From NCBI GenBank assembly GCA_002478765.1, contig DLQO01000045.1:1-64000 (forward strand): DNA of 64,000 bases, written 5' to 3'. Below the pieces are notes generated by a model, which did not search any database, had not been told where the DNA came from, and was given only the letters and a program-made list of their open reading frames with translations. Made by a program: the position numbers and the translations under genes. The DNA is from Flavobacteriales bacterium UBA7430 (GTDB lineage Bacteria; Bacteroidota; Bacteroidia; Flavobacteriales; UBA7430). Position 1 is the first letter of the stretch. Each line of letters opens with the position of its first letter. This document shows, piece after piece, positions 16,438 through 24,479 of this stretch.

Positions 16438-17132
16438 AGAACCTAGAGCTGCTATTTTTACTGGTAATCTTTAGCTTCTCTGCGCAAGCACAAAAGCAAC
16501 AAATCATTGCGTTAAGTAATTATGATTATAAAAAAATTCATTTTGGAATGGGTTTAGACTTTGGTCAATATAACCTCATCAATGACTTGAACGATCGTTT
16601 TTACCAGAATACCGATATCTTGAGTATTGAGACAGACAGTGATATCGGAATAGGCGTTTCGTTTATTTTACCTGACCTAAGAATAAATGATCGATTAAAC
16701 CTTAGACATGTTCTCACGGTTAAAACCATCCAAAGAAATATCAATTACCGATTTAGTCCGGACCATGATGGTCCTAAAGAAGTTACAAAGCGTGTTGAAT
16801 CCTGGTTTGTAGAGTCTGGTGTTCACTTAAAATACAGAGCAGATCGAATCAACAACTACCGAGCCTTTTTATTTATTGGTCCTAACATAGGGATTGATAT
16901 GGCTTCTGAAAAAGATGTTCTTGACGAAGAAATATTCAAACTCAACCGCAGCAATTTTGCTCTTGAAATTGGAGCCGGTTGTGATTTTTATTTCGAATAC
17001 TTCAAATTTGCACCTCAAATAAAATATTCTCACGGACTGACAAACCTCATTGTATCTGATGGTACAATTTACACAAGCCCTATAGATGGGTTCTACTCCA
17101 GAGGATTTCAAATATCCCTTACTTTCGAATAA
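16434..17132 (+). CDS. porT: PorT family outer-membrane protein (type IX secretion)
   Basis: This 232-residue beta-barrel-like protein has a signal peptide (MKNLELLFLLVIFSFSAQA) and a repeated amphipathic strand pattern ending in an aromatic residue (SLTFE at the C-terminus). PorT is required for type IX secretion and gliding in Bacteroidota. The assignment rests on size, sequence pattern and the conserved ubiE-porT order. It starts within the stop of ubiE (ATGA) and ends directly before the FAD dehydrogenase gene. Two proteins with type IX sorting domains are encoded in the B12 operon of this window. Confidence 0.82.
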   Translation: MKNLELLFLLVIFSFSAQAQKQQIIALSNYDYKKIHFGMGLDFGQYNLINDLNDRFYQNTDILSIETDSDIGIGVSFILPDLRINDRLNLRHVLTVKTIQRNINYRFSPDHDGPKEVTKRVESWFVESGVHLKYRADRINNYRAFLFIGPNIGIDMASEKDVLDEEIFKLNRSNFALEIGAGCDFYFEYFKFAPQIKYSHGLTNLIVSDGTIYTSPIDGFYSRGFQISLTFE

Positions 17133-18686
17133 ATGCAAAAGGAGATTACCATAAGCGTATCCCCAAAAGCTGCTTCCGATGAAAATTCGATAAAATTTAG
17201 CGCTGCCAGAAAACTCAAGATTGACGTCAGTCAAATTAGTGATATCGTTCTTCAAAAACGCTCTATTGATGCGCGTTCTCGAAAAATTAACATTCATTTA
17301 AATGTTACTGTTTTCACAAAAGGACAAAAAGCAGAAAACAAAACACATCAAAGAGACTATCAAAATGTTTCAACAGCTACGCCTGTGGTTATTGTTGGAT
17401 CCGGACCCGCAGGACTTTTTGCTGCACTACGCTTGATTGAGCTGGGCCTAAAACCTATTGTTTTAGAACGTGGAAAGGACGTCATAGAAAGGCGAAAAGA
17501 TCTAGGTAAAATCCACAAACATGAGGTGATTCCTGACTCCAATTACTGTTTTGGAGAAGGTGGTGCGGGAACCTATTCTGACGGAAAACTTTACACACGT
17601 TCCAAAAAAAGAGGATCTGTACAAAGAGTACTTGAAATTTTGGTAGGGCATGGTGCTGTTAAAGATATCATGATTGATACACACCCACACATTGGCACCA
17701 ATAAACTCCCAAAGATTATCGCCAAAATGCGAGAAAACATTCTCGATTCTGGAGGTGAAATTCATTTCAATACTAGAGTCGAAGATTTGATCCTGAGTGG
17801 AGATAAAATATCGGGAGTTATCGATCAAAATGGCCACAAAATATTGGGTCATTCAGTAATTCTTGCAACCGGGCATTCCGCAAGAGATATATTTCACTTA
17901 TTGAACCGACATAAAATTAAAATAGAAAGCAAGTCCTTTGCTCTTGGGGTCCGTATAGAACACCCTCAACCTATTATCGATCGTGCCCAATACCATTGTG
18001 ATGTTCGAAGTAAATACTTACCTGCAGCCTCCTATAAATTTGTTCAACAAGTAAATGGCAAGGGTGTATTTTCTTTTTGCATGTGTCCAGGGGGGCATAT
18101 TGTACCTTCGGCTACTTCACCGGGTGAAGTCGTTGTCAACGGAATGTCTGCATCTACCCGAAGTTCGCGTTATGCCAATTCAGGAATGGTTGTAGCTATA
18201 GAACCGGAAGATCTTCAAAATTATTCTAAACACGGAGAATTAGCTGGATTGGTATTCCAACAAGAGATGGAAAAAATGGCATGGGAAGCCGGTGGTAAAA
18301 CACAAGCCGCGCCTGCGCAACGCATGGTAGATTTTTCGAACGGCAAATTCTCAAATACTCTAAACGATTGCTCCTATATTCCCGGAATCAATTCCGCTCC
18401 GCTTCATGAACTTTTACCTTCAATGATAGGAAATAGACTTCAAGTAGGATTTAAAGCTTTTGGGGGGAAAATGAATGGTTACTTTACCAATGAGGCAAAC
18501 ATCCTCGGAGTTGAATCCAGAACCTCCTCTCCTGTTCGTATACCAAGAGACGAATCGTTGCTTAGCCACCCCCAAATCACCAATCTTTACCCTTGTGGAG
18601 AAGGCGCAGGCTATGCGGGTGGGATCGTTTCTGCAGCCATAGACGGAGAACGCTGTGCGGAGGCAATCAAAAATAGTTATTCGTGA
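17133..18686 (+). CDS. FAD-dependent dehydrogenase (COG2509-type)
   Basis: This 517-residue flavoprotein of the HI0933/BaiN-like superfamily has a short N-terminal domain (1-85), the FAD-binding dinucleotide motif VVIVGSGPAGLFAALRL at about 86-102, and a C-terminal PCGEGAGYAGGIVSAAIDG segment that closes over the flavin. No reaction is established for COG2509. The gene abuts porT (0 bp) on the same strand. Its last 10 bp overlap the end of the convergent btuD-like gene. Confidence 0.85.
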   Translation: MQKEITISVSPKAASDENSIKFSAARKLKIDVSQISDIVLQKRSIDARSRKINIHLNVTVFTKGQKAENKTHQRDYQNVSTATPVVIVGSGPAGLFAALRLIELGLKPIVLERGKDVIERRKDLGKIHKHEVIPDSNYCFGEGGAGTYSDGKLYTRSKKRGSVQRVLEILVGHGAVKDIMIDTHPHIGTNKLPKIIAKMRENILDSGGEIHFNTRVEDLILSGDKISGVIDQNGHKILGHSVILATGHSARDIFHLLNRHKIKIESKSFALGVRIEHPQPIIDRAQYHCDVRSKYLPAASYKFVQQVNGKGVFSFCMCPGGHIVPSATSPGEVVVNGMSASTRSSRYANSGMVVAIEPEDLQNYSKHGELAGLVFQQEMEKMAWEAGGKTQAAPAQRMVDFSNGKFSNTLNDCSYIPGINSAPLHELLPSMIGNRLQVGFKAFGGKMNGYFTNEANILGVESRTSSPVRIPRDESLLSHPQITNLYPCGEGAGYAGGIVSAAIDGERCAEAIKNSYS

Positions 18687-19462
18687 CCCATTGATATTTC
18701 AAACCGGCCCTTATCGGAATCCCATTTGCCGTATGAAGAATTCAGCATTTCATTCATCTTATCCCCATTTTTTAGAGCTTCCGTTTCTAAAATATGAAAT
18801 TGAGAGCTTTCATCAATCCAGAAAACACGATCGGCAATTTGAACAGCTGTTGCCCAATCGTGAGAACTCATAATGATTGACTTCCCTTCTTCTCGAGTAA
18901 ACTTCTTTAAAAGAACAGACAACTCCATGGTATGTGCCAAATCCAAAAAGGCCGTTGGCTCATCCAACAGTAAAACATCTGTTTGCTGAGCCAAAGCACG
19001 CGCCAAAACAACTCGTTGACGTTCTCCATCACTCAAATCAGACATCCATCGATTGGCATAGTCTAGTGCATTAACTTTAGTCAAACTCTTTTGAACAATA
19101 ATTTCATCTTCTGGATTCAATCTTGCATTCCATGATAAATACGGATATCTACCGGTTACCACAACATCTTTGGCTTTCATACTTACATCTCGTAGTGAGT
19201 CTGTTAAAACCACGGCCATTTCTTTTGCTTTTTCCTCAGCAGAAAAAGAGGCTAAAGATTTACCTTTCAATTGAATTTCTCCTGTAACAATTGGCAATAT
19301 CCCCATCAAGGTTTTTAACAACGTTGACTTGCCTCTTCCATTGGCTCCTAATAAGCAGATCAACTCTCCTGAATAAAGATTAAAGGAAACATCTTTCAAT
19401 ACAGCTTGAGCATCGTAACCCACAGAAACACCTTCAACTGATATGTACAAATCCTTATGCAA
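18677..19462 (-). CDS. btuD: ABC transporter ATP-binding protein for cobalamin (BtuD-like)
   Basis: This 261-residue ATPase has Walker A GANGRGKST, signature DLSDGERQRV, Walker B VLLLDEPTAFLD and the switch His in SSHDW. It is of the FecE/BtuD family and powers import through the adjacent permease. I chose the TTG at 19462-19460 as start (MHKDLYISVEGVS); an upstream ATG at 19564 would add about 34 residues of sequence antisense-like in composition inside the permease gene. The TTG gives an 8-bp overlap (TTGCATAA) with the permease stop. It is the last gene of the riboswitch-led B12 operon. Confidence 0.85.
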   Translation of the reverse strand: MHKDLYISVEGVSVGYDAQAVLKDVSFNLYSGELICLLGANGRGKSTLLKTLMGILPIVTGEIQLKGKSLASFSAEEKAKEMAVVLTDSLRDVSMKAKDVVVTGRYPYLSWNARLNPEDEIIVQKSLTKVNALDYANRWMSDLSDGERQRVVLARALAQQTDVLLLDEPTAFLDLAHTMELSVLLKKFTREEGKSIIMSSHDWATAVQIADRVFWIDESSQFHILETEALKNGDKMNEMLNSSYGKWDSDKGRFEISMGHE

Positions 19463-20447
19463 AACGATTCTTTTTGAGTAAATAATAAATGACAAAGGGT
19501 GCCCCAAAAAGAGATGTAATGCTGTTAATGGGTAATATGATCGTGAAGCCTGGAACTTGGGCAATTACATCACAAAGTAACGCGACACAAGCCCCGGTAA
19601 GAGCGACCAAAGGAATGGTTATTTTATGATCTGATTCGTCAACCCATAAGCGAACCAAATGAGGGACTGCCATTCCTAAAAAAGCAATTGGTCCACAATA
19701 GGCAGTAACCCATGCTACTAGCACGCCCACCAGATACAACAACTGTCTGCGAATCGACTTTATAGAAACGCCTATACTCTGGGCGTAAGATGTTCCAAGC
19801 AATAGACTGTTTAAGTGTTTAGATCGGGAATAAGCAAAAACCAATCCCAAGACTAAAACGGGCAACATGATTTGAAGGTCGGTCCACTGTGTTTTAGCAA
19901 AGGAACCCAAACCCCAAAGCACAAAACTTTGAATTTCTTCAGATTTGGAGAAATACTGAAGAACACCGACCAAAGCCCCAGTTATATAAGATATCATCAA
20001 ACCTAATATCAATAAACTCACAGAAGAACGAAAACGTTTTGAAGCCCATATCATACTAACGAGAACCAATAAAGAACCCAAACAAGCAGCAATGGGAACG
20101 GAGAACAAAAATGTTCCTGAAAAAAGTAACAATAGTAAAGCAACTCCAAAACTGGCCCCAGAGCTAATCCCCAAAACATAGGGGCCTGCCAATGGGTTTC
20201 GAAAAAAACTTTGCATCAACAATCCTGAAACAGCCAATGCAGACCCCGCAAAACATGCCGTTAAAGCTTTGGGTATGCGATAATCGAAAACGATAGCCTC
20301 GTAAGATACGTGTGACCAACCGTTCCCTTTGATGTATTGAAAAAAATCAGACAGAGGGATATTGACAGAACCAACTAAAATATCGGCAATGAATATAAAC
20401 ACCAGAAAAAGTGTCATCAATAAGACTCTAAAATTTGTTTTATTCAT
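19455..20447 (-). CDS. btuC: FecCD/BtuC family permease
   Basis: This 330-residue inner-membrane permease has about ten helices, with the FecCD signatures SGLLMQSFFRNPLAGPYVLGISSGA near 80 and GPIAFLGMAVPHLVRLW near 255. With BtuD and BtuF it would import cobalamin from the periplasm. I chose the ATG at 20447 (MNKTNFRV), which overlaps the preceding stop by 8 bp (ATGAATAA), over an upstream TTG. The substrate is assigned by the riboswitch and neighbours; sequence alone would also allow a siderophore. Confidence 0.85.
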   Translation of the reverse strand: MNKTNFRVLLMTLFLVFIFIADILVGSVNIPLSDFFQYIKGNGWSHVSYEAIVFDYRIPKALTACFAGSALAVSGLLMQSFFRNPLAGPYVLGISSGASFGVALLLLLFSGTFLFSVPIAACLGSLLVLVSMIWASKRFRSSVSLLILGLMISYITGALVGVLQYFSKSEEIQSFVLWGLGSFAKTQWTDLQIMLPVLVLGLVFAYSRSKHLNSLLLGTSYAQSIGVSIKSIRRQLLYLVGVLVAWVTAYCGPIAFLGMAVPHLVRLWVDESDHKITIPLVALTGACVALLCDVIAQVPGFTIILPINSITSLFGAPFVIYYLLKKNRFA

Positions 20448-21552
20448 CCACAAGAGGTTTGTAATATTTCAATGCTCTGGTTGGTAAAATTTCTGGATGA
20501 AAAATTACAATTAAATCCGCTAACAATTCATCGACATACAACAAGCCTGATTCCCAATAATCATTCCCCCCCAAACCATTCATTCGAGCATTGTTATTGA
20601 AAGCTTTTTTATTACGGAAAGCCTCGAAAAGTACTGCATCGGGCATGACCTTTTGAACTTCCGTATAGGAGGAATAGGCTCCGGTGTTGATCCAATAATC
20701 ACTATCGTAAGCTTTTTGGTAAACCACCTCCCAATCCATAGGTATACTTCGATTTACCTTCAGGGTATCCCAAGGGTAATAAGCCCCAGCATCTTCAATC
20801 AAATGTGCCGAATAACTAAGCCCACCGGGCATATGCCATTGTTCTTTAAAAGGCATATTTATGAGTGCTTTAGGACGGTAAACGACATCAGCAGTCAATG
20901 CTTTGAGATTTTCGTAATTTGTTTTCACAAGGTCAAAAATAGAATCTGCTTCGGTTTCTTTGTTAAAAAAACAGGCGAAAAACCTAATCCATTCAGCCCT
21001 ACCCAAGGGGTGCTCCTCCAGATATTCATAGCCGTAAGCAAAAGAAATGTTTTGGTGTTTCTCTGCAATACCGGCAGTATTGCCCTGCCAACCAAAAGAA
21101 TAAACTAAATCAACCTGAGCCATAAGCAAAGCCTCATGATTCATCTTATCCAGACCTCCCAATTCAATAACATCTCTTTGTTCCATATCATTTCGAATGG
21201 AATTAGAACTGATGTAATCCTTCTCATCTACAGCAACTAAAACATCATTCAAACCCAAAGATTCTATGTAAGCTGCATAAACAGATGAAAGGGACGCTAA
21301 TCGTTTTACAGGGGTTTGAATGAATCCTTGTTTTGACTCATTTGATAAATAGTATCTGTGTAGCGTATCTTTTTTTTCTGGAGAAAAAACCAAAAGCTCT
21401 TTGTGGTCTTCGTAATAGTTTACAGCAAAGCCTTTAGCATATTGAATTTCCAAGCTATCTAAACATGCATCAGACGAAGCCACTTCTCTAATTTCTTGTT
21501 GCTGACAAGAAAAAAACATAAAAATCATAAGTATGACAGATAACCTTTTCAT
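20440..21552 (-). CDS. btuF: ABC transporter substrate-binding lipoprotein (BtuF-like)
   Basis: This 370-residue periplasmic-binding protein of the cobalamin/iron-siderophore (TroA) fold has a lipoprotein signal MKRLSVILMIFMFFSC. I chose the ATG at 21552 over an upstream start at 21597, because it gives the lipobox and an ATGA overlap with the gene before. VKRLASLSSVYAAYIESLGLNDVLVAVDE near 95-125 matches the N-lobe of the family. It would hand B12 from the outer membrane to BtuCD. Confidence 0.83.
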   Translation of the reverse strand: MKRLSVILMIFMFFSCQQQEIREVASSDACLDSLEIQYAKGFAVNYYEDHKELLVFSPEKKDTLHRYYLSNESKQGFIQTPVKRLASLSSVYAAYIESLGLNDVLVAVDEKDYISSNSIRNDMEQRDVIELGGLDKMNHEALLMAQVDLVYSFGWQGNTAGIAEKHQNISFAYGYEYLEEHPLGRAEWIRFFACFFNKETEADSIFDLVKTNYENLKALTADVVYRPKALINMPFKEQWHMPGGLSYSAHLIEDAGAYYPWDTLKVNRSIPMDWEVVYQKAYDSDYWINTGAYSSYTEVQKVMPDAVLFEAFRNKKAFNNNARMNGLGGNDYWESGLLYVDELLADLIVIFHPEILPTRALKYYKPLVDE

Positions 21553-22553
21553 GGCTCTATAAAATAAAATTTGGAGGGAATCATTCCTACACCCCATTCT
21601 TCAATAAAATTATACTGCTTGTCATGTACACGCACAAGGCCATTCTGAACATAATTAATAGCATCAGCAAGATAGATTTTATCTTCCGTTATCGACAAAC
21701 CATAAAAAATACGACCATCGGCTGGTATCACGGGTGATGAATTTACATTTACAGAGCTTACGTCAATATGCCACAATCCATTAGATAAAAAATAGATGTT
21801 ATTTCCATCGCCGCTTACAAATAAATCTGTAGGATTTTCTCCAACAAAAGTATAAGAATGTACAACATCAAAGGTCTCGGCATCTAAGGAAAATAGATGA
21901 CCTACCCCATTTTCCGACCCGCAAACCCAGAGTCTGTTTTGAAGGTCTATCTTCAAGCTTTTCACAGAAGTTGGAACCGATATACGATATACGATAGCAT
22001 CTTGTTTCGTATCAATCACACAGATTTGATTGAACTCCATATTTAAAAGATAAACCAAATCTCCAACCTGAACCATTTCTTCTGTCCAACCCTCACAGGC
22101 TATGTAAGAAGATATTTCGCATGAATTTAAATCTACAACAGCAATTTTATTCGAATAAAGGTCGCTTACATAGGCTTTTTCAGAGTTTACAATATGAAAA
22201 TATCTCGGAGAAGTAAAACCCGAAATGGTGTTTAACCATGAAAAACTATTTGGGTCTATGACCTCAACTTTACCTGAATTATTTAAAACCAGAAATGCTT
22301 TGTCTTCATTCAATGTGATGGACTGCAATACATCTCCCAGCGGTCGGCCATTAACCCTCTGAAAGACCTTGTTTAGAATCGTTTCTTTTTCAGAATCGTA
22401 GATGCTTAAAGTAGCATTTCCCCACTGAAAGTTACCTTCATTTGCAACAAGTATCCCCTCAGATAAAAAGAGGTCTTTTTGAGGAGAAACATCTATTTTA
22501 TCACAGGATGAAATCAGCACAACCAATGGCAATATGAATCTACATAACCTCAT
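21549..22553 (-). CDS. Surface beta-propeller lipoprotein, BtuG-like
   Basis: This 334-residue lipoprotein has the signal MRLCRFILPLVVLISSC. Its body is made of repeating blades (for example LSIYDSEKETILNKVF, VEVIDPNSFSWLNTI, IAVVDLNSCEISSYI, ICVIDTKQDAIVYRI), as in YncE/DUF5074-type seven-bladed propellers. In Bacteroides the surface lipoprotein BtuG is such a propeller and captures B12 for BtuB. Size, lipidation, fold and position in a riboswitch-controlled btu operon fit a BtuG role, but binding is inferred. ATGA overlaps join it to both neighbours. Confidence 0.75.
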   Translation of the reverse strand: MRLCRFILPLVVLISSCDKIDVSPQKDLFLSEGILVANEGNFQWGNATLSIYDSEKETILNKVFQRVNGRPLGDVLQSITLNEDKAFLVLNNSGKVEVIDPNSFSWLNTISGFTSPRYFHIVNSEKAYVSDLYSNKIAVVDLNSCEISSYIACEGWTEEMVQVGDLVYLLNMEFNQICVIDTKQDAIVYRISVPTSVKSLKIDLQNRLWVCGSENGVGHLFSLDAETFDVVHSYTFVGENPTDLFVSGDGNNIYFLSNGLWHIDVSSVNVNSSPVIPADGRIFYGLSITEDKIYLADAINYVQNGLVRVHDKQYNFIEEWGVGMIPSKFYFIEP

Positions 22554-23512
22554 TTTCTGACAATAAGTTTAAATCTATGTATTTCTCCAAAAACTTCATA
22601 TTCTAAAACATACAACCCCAAAGAGCTCACGTATTCTTGTAGGTGAATTTCCGAACTGGAGTCGATGTGTACAACACGACCAAAAACATCAATCAATTTT
22701 AGATTTTCAATGGGACTAAGTGAGTTAATCTGTAAAGCAGACTCAATGGATACTGGATTTGGATATACTGTTACACTTGTATGTTCAGAAGTTGATAAGG
22801 CGTTTTGATGCATGACCCCTATGGCGTCTAAATCAAACCCTCCTTGATCAAAAGCTGTGGGCCAAGGGTCGTTGATTGTTCTACCATAAGAATCTAAGGA
22901 TGCATAAAGCGGGTCAATACTTCCCACAACATCTACAACTCGGATGTGTGTAATTGTCGTGATGTCTAAATCTCGATAGCCTCTTAATTCATTGAGATCA
23001 AAAGGGGTCCCCCATTTTGCCGGATACTTCCCTGCGAGATTGTGAATCTCAGAGGACTGCAACAAACCAAAAGTGCCGACCTGCGCTTCACAACTTGTAG
23101 TAGATTGAGAAGGGAAACGATAAAAATTCTCTCCGTCAGAACTCACCTCTACAAAGGCCAACTCTAAAAAATGGGCGTCAAAAGCATTTTCATATACCGC
23201 AAAATCGTACCCCTCACCATCAAAAATAGCTGGCTCAAAAAAGAAGGTTGCAGAACCTCCATCACCCAGACTCAATACAGCGGGATCAGGAGACCCATAT
23301 GCAAAATCAATTTCACCAAAACTAACCTTACCCAAGGTTGTGTCAGCTATATTAACCCATCCTCGATCAACAGTGCCTTTATCAGCCCAATTTACGATCA
23401 AAGGTGAATCCATTGAAACGGCAATACTGCCTTCTTGACCGACTTCTGGAGAGTGTTGTGCCAGCACAGTACAACCGATGAAAAATGTTATGTTGATTAG
23501 CTGCTTAATCAT
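22550..23512 (-). CDS. Secreted surface protein with type IX sorting domain, B12 operon
   Basis: This 320-residue protein has a signal peptide (MIKQLINITFFIGCTVLA), a body with EGYDFAVYENAFDAHFLELAFVEVSSDG (about 95-122) and FDLDAIG near 225, and a C-terminal sorting domain beginning VTVYPNPV at about 248 and ending FKLIVRK. The body resembles 'cell surface protein' genes found beside btuB in Bacteroidota. It is probably exported by the type IX system and attached to the surface. A role in B12 capture is inferred only from its operon. Confidence 0.7.
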   Translation of the reverse strand: MIKQLINITFFIGCTVLAQHSPEVGQEGSIAVSMDSPLIVNWADKGTVDRGWVNIADTTLGKVSFGEIDFAYGSPDPAVLSLGDGGSATFFFEPAIFDGEGYDFAVYENAFDAHFLELAFVEVSSDGENFYRFPSQSTTSCEAQVGTFGLLQSSEIHNLAGKYPAKWGTPFDLNELRGYRDLDITTITHIRVVDVVGSIDPLYASLDSYGRTINDPWPTAFDQGGFDLDAIGVMHQNALSTSEHTSVTVYPNPVSIESALQINSLSPIENLKLIDVFGRVVHIDSSSEIHLQEYVSSLGLYVLEYEVFGEIHRFKLIVRK

Positions 23513-23549
23513 TTCAAAATGATGCTCTGTTAATTAAATCTCAGTACAA

Positions 23550-24461
23550 TTAATACTTTATTATTTTCTCAACAAATGAGCCTACTTTGACAAAATAAAC
23601 TCCACCAGTTAATTCCATCAATGAAACTGCACTTCCTGCTTCGACCGTTTGAGTTATAATTCGTTTACCTGATAAATCAAAAATGCTCATAATCCCATCA
23701 ATATTTATCGTCAATTGATCATGAGCAGGGTTGGGGTATACAGAGAATGGTTCGTATGCAAAATCATCAACACCAACCGTATTTACCCTCAAGTCATCCA
23801 TACAAAAGTAAGCGGGTGTATTCATTCCATATTGCCCTGTATCCGAAGAAGAAAACTCAAATGACAACTCAGAAATATTGCCCAACTCAGATACATCAAG
23901 CCAAGTCCAATCCGATACAATGTAGTCTTTACTCGAATCCTCGAATCGATAGTCAGCCAAATAAAACTCTAGGGTGTCCTTCACCTCACCGTCAAGTTTT
24001 CCGATAATAGATAATTTAAACCAATCCGAATCCTCTCCGGTTTCACCACCAAACTTTTTCGCAAAATCATCTCCATACAGCATAGAAAGCACCGAATAAG
24101 TAGAATTTGTAATGTAAAATCCATCCACTACTTTTGTGTCAAAAGCAATTTTCGAATCGTTCGTACCTAAAGCAAAATTTGTTCCACTGAATGCAGCGCC
24201 TGTATAAACACTATACTGATTAGCCCAACCAGCAGTTATTTCATCCACTTGACTCGAAATGGAAAACCCACTCCAAGAAGACCATTCTGGATTAAAGGAA
24301 TTGTAAAACTCAAATCCAGACTCTACAAAAGCTCCAGATAAATCAGCTCCATTCCAAACCCCTGATACATCAAAATTTATCGACTCAAAATCAACCACTT
24401 GGGCGTCTAATTTCACAATCAGGAACGTAAAGGCAATTAATGTAATTAAAGATTTTCTCAT
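23550..24461 (-). CDS. DUF4465 surface protein with type IX sorting domain
   Basis: This 303-residue protein has a signal peptide (MRKSLITLIAFTFLIVKLDA), a DUF4465 body and a sorting domain from about residue 232 (FSVYPNPAHDQL) to the end. DUF4465 marks are VWNGADLSGAF, WSSWSGFSIS, AGWANQYS, DDFAKKFGG, FYLADYR and MNTPAYFCMDDL. DUF4465 proteins recur in Bacteroidota cobalamin loci and a B12-binding function has been proposed for proteins of these loci; I cannot test that from sequence. It follows the BtuB-like gene by 18 bp and precedes the second sorting-domain gene by 37 bp. Confidence 0.8.
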   Translation of the reverse strand: MRKSLITLIAFTFLIVKLDAQVVDFESINFDVSGVWNGADLSGAFVESGFEFYNSFNPEWSSWSGFSISSQVDEITAGWANQYSVYTGAAFSGTNFALGTNDSKIAFDTKVVDGFYITNSTYSVLSMLYGDDFAKKFGGETGEDSDWFKLSIIGKLDGEVKDTLEFYLADYRFEDSSKDYIVSDWTWLDVSELGNISELSFEFSSSDTGQYGMNTPAYFCMDDLRVNTVGVDDFAYEPFSVYPNPAHDQLTINIDGIMSIFDLSGKRIITQTVEAGSAVSLMELTGGVYFVKVGSFVEKIIKY

Positions 24462-24479
24462 TTCTTAGTTGTTTGTTTG

